A stretch of 59,917 nt of DNA from contig JARLGF010000067.1 in the NCBI GenBank assembly GCA_031296165.1, forward strand, positions 1 through 59,917, read 5' to 3'. The number at the start of each line of letters is the position of its first letter. Positions within the stretch are counted from its first letter, which is position 1. Source of the DNA: Occallatibacter sp. (GTDB taxonomy: Bacteria; Acidobacteriota; Terriglobia; Terriglobales; Acidobacteriaceae). A model generated the notes under the pieces. The model was given only the letters and a program-made list of their open reading frames with translations, ran no database searches and was not told where the DNA came from. The position numbers and the translations under genes were made by a program. Positions 10,626 through 20,125 of this stretch are shown here, piece after piece.

Positions 10626-13600
10626 ATGAATGTAGGAACAGAAAAAATGATCCGGGAGCGGTGGTTCAGCCCGGCTATCGCTGCGCTGTTGTCCGCCGTT
10701 TGCATTTCTGCAGCGGCGTACGGGCAGAATCCATTGGCGTTGGTAGCGCCCGTGGTGCCTTTGTCCAATCCGGCGGCTCAGGCCGTGGTGGACCGGCTCA
10801 CAGCGCTCGGCAGTGGTTTGCCGGATGGCGCATGGCGCTACCATGCAGGCGATCTGGCCCATGGAGAAGACCCGGCGCTGGACGACAGCGCGTGGCAGGT
10901 TGGCCAGGGAACCTATGACACACCAGACGGCAGCGTCTGGTTCCGGCGGACACTCGTCATTCCCAAAACCTTTCAGGGTTATCCGCTGGACGGCGTCCGT
11001 CTCTTCTTTCAGTTCCATGCCAAGGCGCATGGAGCCACGCCGGAGATTCTCTATGTCAACGGACGCCGTCTGGCGCTGGGCGAGGATCTCGAGCCGGAGG
11101 AACTGTCCATCACGCCGGGAGAGACCCTCCACATCGCCGTAAAGGTGCTGCAGACCGCGGGCGACAAGCACATTACGCCCGCCAGCTATATTCTGCGCTT
11201 CTCGGATACGCGGCCCAATCCAGCCGACCTTGGCGATGACCTGCGCAGCGCTTCCGCGTTACTGCCGGCGCTGACCTCGGATGCGGCAACGCTGGCTTCA
11301 GAGCAGAAGCTCTTGATTGACGCCGCTTTGGCCGTCGATCTGCATGCTCTTGACGCCAGCAACTCTACCGCCTTCGATGCGTCGCTCCTCCGCGCCAAGG
11401 CGATACTGGACCCGCTGCGGCCGCTGATCCGCAAGAATACCATTCTGCAAACCGGCAACTCGCACATCGACACCGCATGGCTGTGGCCCCAGACTGAAAC
11501 CGTGGACGTGGTGCGCCGCACCTTCTCCACTGCGCTGCAACTGTTGCCGGAGTATCCCCACTACACGTTTTCGCAATCGGTAGCTCTGTATGGCTCCTGG
11601 ATGCAGGACAAGTATCCTGAAATGTTTGCGCAGATGAAGAAGCGCACGCAGGAGGGACGCTGGGAACCGGTCGGCGGCATGTGGGTTGAGCCGGACCTGA
11701 ATATGCCGGACGGCGAATCGCTGGTGCGCCAGTTGCTCATCGGCAAGGCCTTTTTCCGCACGCAGATGGGCGTCGATGTCCACATCGGCTGGAACCCCGA
11801 CTCCTTTGGATACAACTGGCAACTGCCGCAGATTTACAAGCGCTCCGGCGTCGATTACTTCGTCACCCAGAAGATGGGATGGAACGACACCAACCATCTG
11901 CCGCTGAAGCTGTTCTGGTGGCAATCGCCCGACGGCAGCCGCGTGCTGACTTACTTCCCAAATGCCTACCACGAGAGTACCAATCCCGTGGATGAATCGC
12001 AGGAGATGGCGAAGGCGGCGATGCAGGTGCCGGGCGAGAACACGATCATGCGGCTCTACGGCGTGGGCGACCACGGCGGCGGCCCGACGCGCGTGATGCT
12101 CGACGACATTGAACATTCCATCCGGCCCGATGCGCTCCTGCCCAAAGTTAGTTTCTCTACTGCGGCAAACTTCTTCTCTTCTGTTCAGTCCAATCTAGCC
12201 AATCCGGCAACTGCGCCGGTGTGGACCTACAAGACTGTGGCCGCGGACCAGGCCAAACTGCCGGCTTATCAGGGCGGGCCGCTCAATATTCCCGTATGGA
12301 ACGATGAGTTGTATCTGGAATTCCATCGCGGCGTTTTCACCAGCCAGGCCGCGCACAAGCGCTATATGCGCGTCTCGGAAGAGAACACGCTCGACGCGGA
12401 AAAGTGGGCATCTCTGGCCTGGCTCGGCGGCCAGACATATCCTGCTGAGCCGTTGCAGGACGCATGGAAGAAAGTGCTGGTGGGCCAGTTTCACGATTCG
12501 GCTGCCGGCTCGGGCATCGCCGTCATCTATGCGGACCACGCGCGCGATTACGAGTCCGTGCTCCAGACAGACAGAGAAATCACCGCGCACTCGCTGGATG
12601 AAATCGCCGCTCATGCCGACACGCGGACTCCGGCAGGATCGGTTCCAGTGCTGATCTTCAATCCGCTGGCCTGGCAACGCACCGACCTGGTTGAGGCCGA
12701 GGTTCAACTGCCCGCCCCAGCCGCCGGCGGCATTGCGGTCCATACTCCCGAGGGCAAAACGGTCGTCGCGCAGGTGCTTCACGAAGACAAAGCAACGTCG
12801 CGCTATCGCCTGTTGCTGCGCGCGGACGATGTGCCGTCGCTGGGCTTCCAGATCCTGCAGGTTGGCGCGGGAAAGAGTGTTACCGCTACTGACCTCCATG
12901 CCAGCGGAACAACGCTGGAGAATGCGCTGCTGCGCGTCGAGGTCGATCCCGTGACCGGCTGCATCACGCACTTGATCGATAAGAAGACCGGCTTCGATTC
13001 GATTGCGGCCGGAGGTTGCGGCAACGATCTGCAGACGTTTGTCGATCTGCCGCAGCGCTACGACGCGTGGAACATCGACGCCGACGCCCTGAACAAGATG
13101 ACGCCGATTCGCACCGTGGACTCCGTGAATCTGGTGGAGCAGGGACCGCTGCGCGCCATCCTGCGCATTCAGCGCCACTGGAGCCATTCCACCTTTACGC
13201 AGGACATTACGCTCTATGACGGCATCGGCCGCGTAGATGTGCGCAACGAGATCGACTGGCATGAAAAGCATGTGCTGCTGAAAGCTGCATTCCCGCTGGC
13301 TGCCTCCTCTACCGAGGCGACCTACGAGATTCCCTACGGCGCCATTCAGCGGCCAACCACGCGCAACAACCTCATTGAGCAGGCGAAGTTTGAAGTGCCC
13401 GCCCTGCGCTGGGCCGACCTGGGCGACAGTCAGCACGGCTTCAGCCTGCTGAACGACTCCAAGTATGGCTACGACGCGGTAGGCAATCTGCTGCGCCTCT
13501 CGCTGCTGCGCTCGCCCACCTATCCCGATCCCAATGCAGACCAGGGCACGCAGCGCTTTACCTACGCGCTCTACCCTCATGCGGGATCGTGGCAGCAGGC

Positions 13601-13982
13601 CATGACCATGCGCAAAGGCTACGAGTTCAACTATGGCCTGACCGCGATGCAAACCACAGTGCACACGGGCGCGTTGAAGACTGCACAATCCTTTGTGAGC
13701 GTGGACGGCGGCAATGTTGTGCTCACGGCCATGAAGAAGGCCGAAGAGAGCAACGATCTTATCCTGCGGCTATTTGAATGGCAGGGCAAGGCAGCCACAG
13801 TGCGCATTACAGCGCCGGGTAAGCCGGTCAGCGCAGAGGAGGTTGGCATGATGGAACAGGAAAGCCTTGGCGCGCTGCCTTTGAGCGACGGCAAGATCGT
13901 CCTGGACATCAAGCCCTACCAGATCCGCACCATTCGCGTGCATTACGCGGATGCGGCGCAGGTATGGACGGCAGCAAAATAG
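10626..13982 (+). CDS. secreted alpha-mannosidase, glycoside hydrolase family 38
   Basis: An 1118-residue exported enzyme. A signal peptide (AALLSAVCISAAAYGQ) precedes a beta-sandwich (about 60-200), then the GH38 catalytic barrel. TGNSHIDTAWLWP (about residue 275) supplies the zinc-binding His-x-Asp, and WNPDSFGYNWQLPQ contains the catalytic nucleophile Asp392. GVGDHGGGPT follows, then the helical mid domain and the large C-terminal beta domains. It should cleave alpha-mannosides in the periplasm or outside. Length and order match bacterial GH38. ATG 10626 was kept; ATG 10647 (MIRERW) is an equally plausible start with AGGA upstream. A strong terminator follows. Confidence 0.93.
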   Translation: MNVGTEKMIRERWFSPAIAALLSAVCISAAAYGQNPLALVAPVVPLSNPAAQAVVDRLTALGSGLPDGAWRYHAGDLAHGEDPALDDSAWQVGQGTYDTPDGSVWFRRTLVIPKTFQGYPLDGVRLFFQFHAKAHGATPEILYVNGRRLALGEDLEPEELSITPGETLHIAVKVLQTAGDKHITPASYILRFSDTRPNPADLGDDLRSASALLPALTSDAATLASEQKLLIDAALAVDLHALDASNSTAFDASLLRAKAILDPLRPLIRKNTILQTGNSHIDTAWLWPQTETVDVVRRTFSTALQLLPEYPHYTFSQSVALYGSWMQDKYPEMFAQMKKRTQEGRWEPVGGMWVEPDLNMPDGESLVRQLLIGKAFFRTQMGVDVHIGWNPDSFGYNWQLPQIYKRSGVDYFVTQKMGWNDTNHLPLKLFWWQSPDGSRVLTYFPNAYHESTNPVDESQEMAKAAMQVPGENTIMRLYGVGDHGGGPTRVMLDDIEHSIRPDALLPKVSFSTAANFFSSVQSNLANPATAPVWTYKTVAADQAKLPAYQGGPLNIPVWNDELYLEFHRGVFTSQAAHKRYMRVSEENTLDAEKWASLAWLGGQTYPAEPLQDAWKKVLVGQFHDSAAGSGIAVIYADHARDYESVLQTDREITAHSLDEIAAHADTRTPAGSVPVLIFNPLAWQRTDLVEAEVQLPAPAAGGIAVHTPEGKTVVAQVLHEDKATSRYRLLLRADDVPSLGFQILQVGAGKSVTATDLHASGTTLENALLRVEVDPVTGCITHLIDKKTGFDSIAAGGCGNDLQTFVDLPQRYDAWNIDADALNKMTPIRTVDSVNLVEQGPLRAILRIQRHWSHSTFTQDITLYDGIGRVDVRNEIDWHEKHVLLKAAFPLAASSTEATYEIPYGAIQRPTTRNNLIEQAKFEVPALRWADLGDSQHGFSLLNDSKYGYDAVGNLLRLSLLRSPTYPDPNADQGTQRFTYALYPHAGSWQQAMTMRKGYEFNYGLTAMQTTVHTGALKTAQSFVSVDGGNVVLTAMKKAEESNDLILRLFEWQGKAATVRITAPGKPVSAEEVGMMEQESLGALPLSDGKIVLDIKPYQIRTIRVHYADAAQVWTAAK

Positions 13983-14001
13983 CAGCCTGGAGCATTTCTG
14001 C

Positions 14002-14043
14002 CAACGAAGCCGGCGTTCTCATCGACGCCGGCTTCGTTGTCTT
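14002..14043 (+). terminator. Rho-independent terminator after the alpha-mannosidase
   Basis: A perfect 15-bp stem (14002-14016 with 14025-14039) encloses an 8-base loop and is followed by TCTTT. It begins 20 bases after the mannosidase stop. It lies between two convergent genes and may also serve the opposite strand. Confidence 0.85.
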
Positions 14044-14131
14044 TGGATCAGGCTGAGGGAGCAGTATTACTCGGGCGCAGGTACCATCCCGGAAGATTCT
14101 TCTCGCGACGAAGGCCGCGCGTCCATCCGCT

Positions 14132-14902
14132 TCAGTTTCTGCTGCGCATCTTGGAAAGAAGCCGCAGCATCTCCAGATAGAGCCAGACCAGCGTGACCAT
14201 GATGCCGAAGGCGCCATACCATTCCATGTATTTGGGAGCCCCGTACTGCACGCCCTGCTCGATGAAGTCGAAATCGAGCACCAGGTTCATGGCTGCGACT
14301 CCCACGACGATCAGGCTGAAGCCGATCCCGATGGGCCCGGAACCGTTGATGGATATAAAGTGGAAACCAAAGAATCCCAGCAGCATTTGCAGCAGGTAAA
14401 AGACCATGATGCCGCCGGTAGCCGCGACGACTCCCAGGCGAAATTTCTGCGTCACATGGATCAGTCCCGAGCGATAAGCCAACAGCAGCACGAAGAGCGT
14501 GCCAAAGGTCAGGCTCACAGCCTGAATGGCAATGCCCGGATAACGCAGGTCCAGGAGCGCCGAAACGCCGCCGAGCACCAGGCCTTCCAGCAGCGCGTAG
14601 ATGGGCGCCGTCACCGGAGACCACTCCTTCTTGAAGACGGTGATCAGGGCGCAGATAAATCCGCCGAACACCCCGAGGAGCATCAGCGTCGACACGTCCG
14701 AAAAATCGCGCGACTCAGTGAAAAGATGCCAGGTCCAGGCTGCGGTCGCAATGGCGCACACCAGCAGAATGCCGGTCTTGTTCACGGTACCGTTCAGCGA
14801 CATCCGGCTGGTCGCGTCAATCAAACCGCCATACTGGCTGTCGGAAAGGTTGTGAAACGTGTTCTGGCTTAGTGCCGGATTGGATGTCTTCATCAGTGCC
14901 AT
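14132..14902 (-). CDS. Bax inhibitor-1/YccA family membrane protein
   Basis: A 256-residue protein with about seven transmembrane helices, typical of the bacterial BI-1 (YbhL/YccA) family. The N-terminal cytosolic segment (NPALSQNTF) and MSLNGTVNKTGILLVCAIATAAWTW start the first helix. VYHVT-like RSGLIHVTQKFRLGVVAATGG and DFDFIEQGVQYGAPKYMEWY hold the conserved acidic residues of the last helices that in characterised members form the pH-sensing calcium-leak site. It acts in the inner membrane; the physiological role in this organism is unknown. GGGAGAG precedes the ATG; a second ATG at 14893 is possible. It is convergent with the mannosidase. Confidence 0.88.
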   Translation of the reverse strand: MALMKTSNPALSQNTFHNLSDSQYGGLIDATSRMSLNGTVNKTGILLVCAIATAAWTWHLFTESRDFSDVSTLMLLGVFGGFICALITVFKKEWSPVTAPIYALLEGLVLGGVSALLDLRYPGIAIQAVSLTFGTLFVLLLAYRSGLIHVTQKFRLGVVAATGGIMVFYLLQMLLGFFGFHFISINGSGPIGIGFSLIVVGVAAMNLVLDFDFIEQGVQYGAPKYMEWYGAFGIMVTLVWLYLEMLRLLSKMRSRN

Positions 14903-15226
14903 TTATGCTCTCTCCCTGTTGTAAAGCCGGGCTGTGTCTCGCCGGCGCTTGTCGCGTGAAAACTCAATCTATGCTTCAATTTTAGACTGTTGCGGCGTGA
15001 AATCGTCAGATGCCCCGATCGCAGTGACTCGAACGCCTCAACTGCATAAGCGATTTCTCGGACGGTCCAGAGCGGAGCAGAAATTGCGACGAATGAAGCT
15101 TGGTCGCAATCTAGTAGGAAGGGGCAGCGCGATGATTTCTTCATTGACAACTAGCCCATCTGTGTAGAAACTACAGACCAACCGGAAGGGAACGTGCGCG
15201 ATGACAGGACGTGCAAATAATTGTCT
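14903..15226. other. divergent intergenic region without gene
   Basis: It separates the BI-1 gene (minus) from a small exported protein (plus). I see no hairpin or repeat. TTGACA at 15144-15149 has only a poor -10 (TAGAAA) 15 bases later. Promoters for both flanking genes are expected here but not convincingly visible. Confidence 0.5.
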
Positions 15227-15676
15227 ATGAGAACAAATAGCGCATTATTGGTTTTGACGCTCTGTCTCACTTGCATTGTGGTGCGAGCGGAGGACAAGAA
15301 CCCCGAAAGCAAATGCCCTGTCGTCATCGACCACGTTGAACTAAGCTATAGCCATCAGGGCGAGCCGTCCAAGCCTCAGCTCCGGGTTGGGTTTAGGAAC
15401 AACGCAGGCAAGCAGATCTCGGCGGTCACGTTCGGTTTATCGATACTTGATTCCGGCGGCTATCCTCGTTCCTACCCGGACAGCCTGACGTATGGCGAAG
15501 GCTTGGAGGCCGGCCAGAAAAAGCTGTTCGTGTGGGATCTGGCATCCGAATCGGTCGACATTCATCGTGCAGGTGAGACGGTCGTTGTGCAAAAAATTGA
15601 GTATGCCGATGCTACAGGCTGGACAGACGACGGCTCGGAGTCCTGCATGCTCAAGATCGATTTTCACGCCCGATGA
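15227..15676 (+). CDS. small exported protein of unknown function
   Basis: A 149-residue protein with a clear signal peptide (ALLVLTLCLTCIVVRAED; cleavage near VRA-ED). The mature part is about 125 residues and beta-rich (VIDHVELSYSHQGEPSKPQLRVGFRNNAGKQIS-type strands, in pieces), resembling an immunoglobulin-like or FxLYD-type domain, with two Cys (near KCPVV and SCMLK) that could form a disulfide. The pattern suggests a secreted binding domain; no enzyme motif is visible. ATG 15227 is taken; an in-frame TTG at 15221 is less likely. The next exported protein lies about 125 bp downstream. Confidence 0.65.
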   Translation: MRTNSALLVLTLCLTCIVVRAEDKNPESKCPVVIDHVELSYSHQGEPSKPQLRVGFRNNAGKQISAVTFGLSILDSGGYPRSYPDSLTYGEGLEAGQKKLFVWDLASESVDIHRAGETVVVQKIEYADATGWTDDGSESCMLKIDFHAR

Positions 15677-15791
15677 CGCACGCACCGGGTATTCTCTGCG
15701 CTGGCGCAACCGGACTGCTGGCATTATGTTGCCAGTGGAAAATGCGCATCCAGGGCAATGTCTTCTCCCTATTAACATCTGGGGTTGTATC

Positions 15792-15796
15792 GGAGG
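15792..15796 (+). promoter_or_regulatory. ribosome binding site GGAGG fixing the start at 15803
   Basis: GGAGG stands 6 bases before ATG 15803. This decides for the ATG over the in-frame TTG at 15785 of the same reading frame. Confidence 0.75.
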
Positions 15797-15802
15797 TACC
15801 GT

Positions 15803-16579
15803 ATGACGCATCGTTCAGTTCTTTGCTTTGTTCTGTCGATAGGCATGGTTTCAGGCCTTAAGGCGCAGGCGGGCGCCACTCCAGTTGCGAATGGCGGACT
15901 GAAGACGTACACCGTTCCTGCTGGGACCAGGCTTCTGCTTTCACTCAAGCATGAAATCAGCACGCGCGTCGCAAGACCGGGCGACCAGGTATATCTCGTG
16001 TCCGATTTTCCGGTGGTCGAAGACGGCGCGGTGGTGATTCCTGCTGGCATGTACGCAAAGGGAACCATTGACAGTGTGCAGCGCCCAGGCAAGGTGAAGG
16101 GACGCGCGCAGCTTCAAATGCACCTTACATCGATGATCTTTCCAAATGGCGTAGAAATTGCTATTCCCGGTTCGCTCGACAATGTCCCCGGCTCAACGGG
16201 GGCAAATGTCAAAAACGCCGAAGGAACTGTCGAGCAAGCGGGGACCAAGGGACGCGATGCCCAAAGGGTCGCCAGCAACACGGGAGAAGGGGCAGCGTTG
16301 GGTGGCCTTGTGGGAATGGGAACTGGGAGTGTGGGCCAGGGCGCAGGAATCGGCGCTGGCACAGGAGCTGCAATAGGCGTTCTGACTACTCTTTTCACGC
16401 GAGGGAATGATGTTGTGTTTCCCCAGGGCACAACGTTGGAAATGGTCCTCAGCCGGCCGCTCGTCGTGCGACAGGAGCAACTGGCTGGAATGCCCGCCTA
16501 CACCGGAATCGCAACATCCGCGCCGGCGCCTGCCGGTTCGCAGCAATCGCCCGCGGTCACGCCCAAGCCGAATAACTAG
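15803..16579 (+). CDS. exported glycine-zipper protein, unknown function
   Basis: A 258-residue exported protein: signal peptide (SVLCFVLSIGMVSGLKAQA), a beta-barrel-like domain (about 30-130, YTVPAGTRLLLSLKHEIST...VVIPAGMYAKG) and a Gly-rich zipper (about 150-200: GAALGGLVGMG, GAGIGAGTGAA). It then returns to a strand pair (VVFPQGTTLEMVLSRPLVV). The first and last segments recall the TrbI/VirB10-like barrel seen in many acidobacterial exported proteins, but no secretion system is nearby. The zipper suggests membrane insertion or oligomerisation. The mature C-terminus is rich in Pro/Ala/Gln. Function not known. Confidence 0.7.
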   Translation: MTHRSVLCFVLSIGMVSGLKAQAGATPVANGGLKTYTVPAGTRLLLSLKHEISTRVARPGDQVYLVSDFPVVEDGAVVIPAGMYAKGTIDSVQRPGKVKGRAQLQMHLTSMIFPNGVEIAIPGSLDNVPGSTGANVKNAEGTVEQAGTKGRDAQRVASNTGEGAALGGLVGMGTGSVGQGAGIGAGTGAAIGVLTTLFTRGNDVVFPQGTTLEMVLSRPLVVRQEQLAGMPAYTGIATSAPAPAGSQQSPAVTPKPNN

Positions 16580-16707
16580 GACGAACCGTTGCAGGCCGTG
16601 CGTCTACCTGTTTGTCTCGCCGGCCGGCGATGGAATACGTCGCTGCCTTCCGCAGCCGCCCAGCGAATTCATGGTGAACCTGCGCGGCCCACATGGGAGA
16701 AGTAGCC

Positions 16708-17220
16708 ATGATCTCTCTGGCAGGGTGGATGACACCCACGCGAAGTGTGGGGATGGCTGCCTACCTGTTTGCCGCGGCTTCATGCAGTATCGCGTGGGCC
16801 AAAAGCCGCGGAACTCCGCCCCGGCGGCGACTCGCTGCGATTCTTGCTGCCCTGGAAATTAGTCTCTTTCTTGACATGGCGTTCAATGGCCGCTGGCTGC
16901 TGCACGATCTGCTGGAAAACAAAGCCATGGCGGAGAACCTCTACGCCCAGCGCGTTGCTCCGCAGCTTGTGGCGCTGAGCATTTTAGCTGTGGCCGCGGC
17001 AGTTGGAATGGGGTTGACCCTGCACGCTCTTCGCGGCAGGGCCGGTGCATCCGTGGCCATTTGCGGCGCGATTCTCTCCTTGAGTTGCTGGTGTGCAGAG
17101 GTCATTTCCTTGCACGCCGTCGACGCAATATTCCACGCGGCCGTTGGCGGAATCATGCTCGTGAGCCTGATCTGGGTAGCGGGCTCCCTGATGACCGGCC
17201 TGGGCATTCTGTGGGACTGA
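16708..17220 (+). CDS. four-helix membrane protein of unknown function
   Basis: A 170-residue protein with about four transmembrane helices (VGMAAYLFAAASCSIAW; ILAALEISLFLDMAFNG; LVALSILAVAAAVGMGLTL; IMLVSLIWVAGSLMTGLGI). One loop reads RWLLHDLLENKAMAENLY. No family motif is recognised; similar arrangements occur in unassigned acidobacterial membrane proteins. GGGAGAAG 12 bases upstream favours ATG 16708 over ATG 16693. It ends 54 bp before the convergent S9-like gene. Confidence 0.65.
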   Translation: MISLAGWMTPTRSVGMAAYLFAAASCSIAWAKSRGTPPRRRLAAILAALEISLFLDMAFNGRWLLHDLLENKAMAENLYAQRVAPQLVALSILAVAAAVGMGLTLHALRGRAGASVAICGAILSLSCWCAEVISLHAVDAIFHAAVGGIMLVSLIWVAGSLMTGLGILWD

Positions 17221-17273
17221 CCATGCCGCCATTCACTCAGGCGCCAGTTGTGGTGAGACGCCGCAATCTTCCC

Positions 17274-19511
17274 TCACAGATTCTTGACAAAGAAATCGGT
17301 GAGCCGCTGAAAAAGGATAAGTCGCGCTCCGTAATCCTCGAACAGATTCCGGCGATCGGGAAATAGCAGCAGGTCGGCATATTTTCCATTATCTAAAAGC
17401 TCGTCAAGCAGCATCAGGGAGTTTTCCTGATGCACCGTCTCGTCCAGTGTCGCCTGTGCCAGCATGAGGGGAGCGTTGAGGTTCTTGGCATTCTCCAAAG
17501 GAGAAGATGCTAGCCACCCGTCCTGGTTGCGTTCTGGATCTTCTAAATATCTCTCGGCGAAAACCGCGTCGTACAGATGCCAATCCGTGATTGGAGAACC
17601 GGCAAACCCGGCTTTGAAAAGCAGCGGGCGGTCGAGCATGCCGTGCAGTGTCAGGAAGCCTCCGTACCCCCATCCGCATATACCGATGCGTGTCTTGTCG
17701 ATCCAGGGTAGAGAGTGCAAATACTGGACTCCGTCCCGAAGGTCGGCCATCTCTGCCCCTGAAAATCGCAAATGCACCGGTTCCTCAAACAGATGACCGC
17801 GCCCTGCGGAGCCACGGTTATCTACAGCAAATACGATATAGCCCTTCTGCGTCATCAGTGAAAACCACTGAGAGATATCGCCGCCCCACGCGTCGCGTAC
17901 AATTTGCTCGCCGGGCCCGCCGGCAACGTAGAAGATCACCGGGTATTGCCGCGCGGGGTTAAAGTTCGAAGGCTTCATCATCCAGGCATTCAACTCCAGG
18001 CCCAGGTGTGTCTTCACGGTTAGGTACTCAATTGGGCTAACCAGGTTTATAGCCGCGTCGTCGGGCGCCTTGTCGCTGAGGCTGGCAATCCGGCTTCCAT
18101 CGGTTCGAAGCAACTCCTGTCGTGGGCGTGTCGCGTGGTTGGACCAGGTATCCACAAAAGCATCGCCAGCGGGTGAAAAAAGCAGATCGTGAGTTCCTTT
18201 CTCCGGCGTGATGCGCGTCAAGCCGGAACCGTCCTCATTCACGCGATACAACTGGCGCTCCAAAGGACTTTCTTTCGTAGCGGTAAAGTAGACAGCACCC
18301 GCGGTTTCATCGCTTCCAACCAGCGAAGTCACTTCCCAGTCGCCCTGTGTAAGCTGGGCAAGTTCGCGCCCGGAAATGTCATAGAGATACAGATGGCGAT
18401 GGCCTGAGCGCTCACTGGACCAGAGAAAACGGCGCGCGTCTTTGAGGAAATGCAGGTCGCGGCTCAGGTTAATCCAGTAGGCATCCTTCTCGGTCAGGAT
18501 CGTGCGCACCTTCCCCGTGGCTGCGTCCGCCAGTAGAAGATCGAGTGTTTTCTGGCTGCGGCTGAGGCGCTCGATAGCAAGGTGTTTACCATCCGGCAAC
18601 CACTGCACCATGGGAATATACGCGTTCGCCGTACTGCCGAGGTCGATCTGAAGTGCCTTGCGGCCAGAGACTGCTTGCACGAAAAGATGAACTGTGGGAA
18701 TGGCCCCGCCGGGTTTCGGATAGGCTATCGAGCGTTCATCGCCATCGGTGCTGCGCAGAGAGTATTTGTCGACGGCGCTATCGTCGGTCTCCATCCAGGC
18801 GATGGCGGATGAGTCTGGCGACCACCAATACGCCGAATGCAATCCCAATTCATGAAGATAGACCCAGTCCGGTTCTCCCTCTCTCAAAGCGTTTTTCCCA
18901 GCTGGTGTAAAGGCGTGAGCCACGCCGGTTGTGGCATCTGCCAACCAGAGAGTGTGCTCCATGAGAAAGCTGACAAAACGGCCGTCAGGGCTGAACTGTG
19001 GATTGCTCAGGTCTTTCTTGTCGGTCACAAGCGGCCGCGAAGAATGGGCATCCAGATCGTACCTTGCGAGCGATGTGCCGCTGCCAAGCAACAGAGCATG
19101 GCCATTGGGAGCCCAGGCATAGTTCTGTAACTGTCGCGCACCATCGTCTTCTTCCGCGCCTGGCGCTGTATGCAGGCGCGCGCCGCCCAGGGCTGAAGTT
19201 ATCTGGGCAGCGGAGACAAGAAGCTTTTGGTGGCCAGTAGCGGTATCGATACTCCATATCTCGGCGCCTGGAGAACTTTGTTGAGATATGCCCGGCCTGG
19301 TATCCGTTCGAATAAAGCTGAGACTCTTGCCGGAGGGGTTCCAGGCCAGATTTCTCGGCAGTGACTTGCTCTGCTCACGCTCTTCCGCGATGCGGACAAT
19401 AGGAGACTTGGTTGGCGGTACGTACTGCGCCGCCAGCCTTCCCGCTCCCCCCGCCAACGGTATCCAGAACAATGCGAGAATCAACTGCCACGAAGACTTG
19501 CCGATTGCCAT
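17274..19511 (-). CDS. S9 (DPP-IV-like) peptidase homologue lacking the catalytic Ser and His
   Basis: About 745 residues: signal peptide (LILALFWIPLAGGAGRLAAQ), an N-terminal DPP-IV-type beta-propeller (about 60-480) and an alpha/beta-hydrolase domain (about 490-745). The nucleophile elbow reads GWGYGG, so Gly615 replaces the Ser of GWSYGG. Asp690 (LDETVH) is kept. At exactly 32 residues further, the spacing of Asp and His in DPP-IV, there is Asn722 (PDRRNLF). The propeller Glu pair that binds the substrate amino terminus is also altered (DWVYLHEL). A binding or regulatory pseudo-peptidase is the best guess. ATG 19511 is preferred (GGAGG 12 bases upstream); ATG 19523 is possible. Confidence 0.85.
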   Translation of the reverse strand: MAIGKSSWQLILALFWIPLAGGAGRLAAQYVPPTKSPIVRIAEEREQSKSLPRNLAWNPSGKSLSFIRTDTRPGISQQSSPGAEIWSIDTATGHQKLLVSAAQITSALGGARLHTAPGAEEDDGARQLQNYAWAPNGHALLLGSGTSLARYDLDAHSSRPLVTDKKDLSNPQFSPDGRFVSFLMEHTLWLADATTGVAHAFTPAGKNALREGEPDWVYLHELGLHSAYWWSPDSSAIAWMETDDSAVDKYSLRSTDGDERSIAYPKPGGAIPTVHLFVQAVSGRKALQIDLGSTANAYIPMVQWLPDGKHLAIERLSRSQKTLDLLLADAATGKVRTILTEKDAYWINLSRDLHFLKDARRFLWSSERSGHRHLYLYDISGRELAQLTQGDWEVTSLVGSDETAGAVYFTATKESPLERQLYRVNEDGSGLTRITPEKGTHDLLFSPAGDAFVDTWSNHATRPRQELLRTDGSRIASLSDKAPDDAAINLVSPIEYLTVKTHLGLELNAWMMKPSNFNPARQYPVIFYVAGGPGEQIVRDAWGGDISQWFSLMTQKGYIVFAVDNRGSAGRGHLFEEPVHLRFSGAEMADLRDGVQYLHSLPWIDKTRIGICGWGYGGFLTLHGMLDRPLLFKAGFAGSPITDWHLYDAVFAERYLEDPERNQDGWLASSPLENAKNLNAPLMLAQATLDETVHQENSLMLLDELLDNGKYADLLLFPDRRNLFEDYGARLILFQRLTDFFVKNL

Positions 19512-20125
19512 GCCGATCCACATCCTCCACGACGAGCGTGCATCCTTGCGGAGATTGTAGCAGCCGCATAGTTCTCGCGCGGTCCGTCGAAACAGGTTGC
19601 GCCTTACCGGCACATTGAACAAAAGACGAGTTGGAGGCAGGTGCAAAAGAGGTATAACTCGACAATAAATTGCCAAATTACATTGTGACTGTTATGTGTT
19701 ACCAAAAATTTGTATATAACATTGTTTAACTGCTTTACAATCTTCTTGTCTGCATTCCCCAAAACTGCAGACAACTTTTTCCCAATTCGCTTGCTGCATC
19801 AGTGAACAACATAACAATAGAGGCTGTCCCAAACGAGTCCAGCTCATAAACCGAGCGAATTTCTTGCGCTCCGGCTCGACGACGAAGGGATAGGTTGGAT
19901 CCGGTGAGATGGAGATTTTCTTCCCCATCCCTGGCGCCATCAAGTCCCTCTAACACTCAACTCTATCGCTCGCCCTTACGGATGAGCGGACGGCGGAGCT
20001 GTCGGCATAGTAAGGTTTGCCGGCAATCAGGGATCTCAAGACCAGCGTGCCGGCGAAAAGCAACGAGAGTGTATGCCCTGGCTCTCGCTCAAATATCGAA
20101 ATGGACCAGTAAGGATGGAATCCGT
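19512..20125. other. divergent intergenic region, AT-rich patch
   Basis: This 614-bp gap lies between the divergent S9-like and lectin-propeller genes. Around 19665-19750 the DNA is clearly AT-rich (runs such as TTGTATATAAC), the likely promoter zone of both genes. A short minus-strand open frame at 19692-19943 has no recognisable domain and no good start signal, so I do not call it. No repeat or hairpin was found. Confidence 0.5.

Noticed and set aside
12195-13688. 497-codon open frame antisense to the GH38 gene
   Set aside because: It is a shadow of the high-GC alpha-mannosidase frame, with no domain or start signal.
15144-15170. TTGACA promoter before the small exported protein
   Set aside because: The -10 (TAGAAA) is poor and the spacer is only 15 bases.
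19692-19943. 83-codon minus-strand frame before the S9-like gene
   Set aside because: No domain, no ribosome binding site, and it lies in a divergent promoter region.
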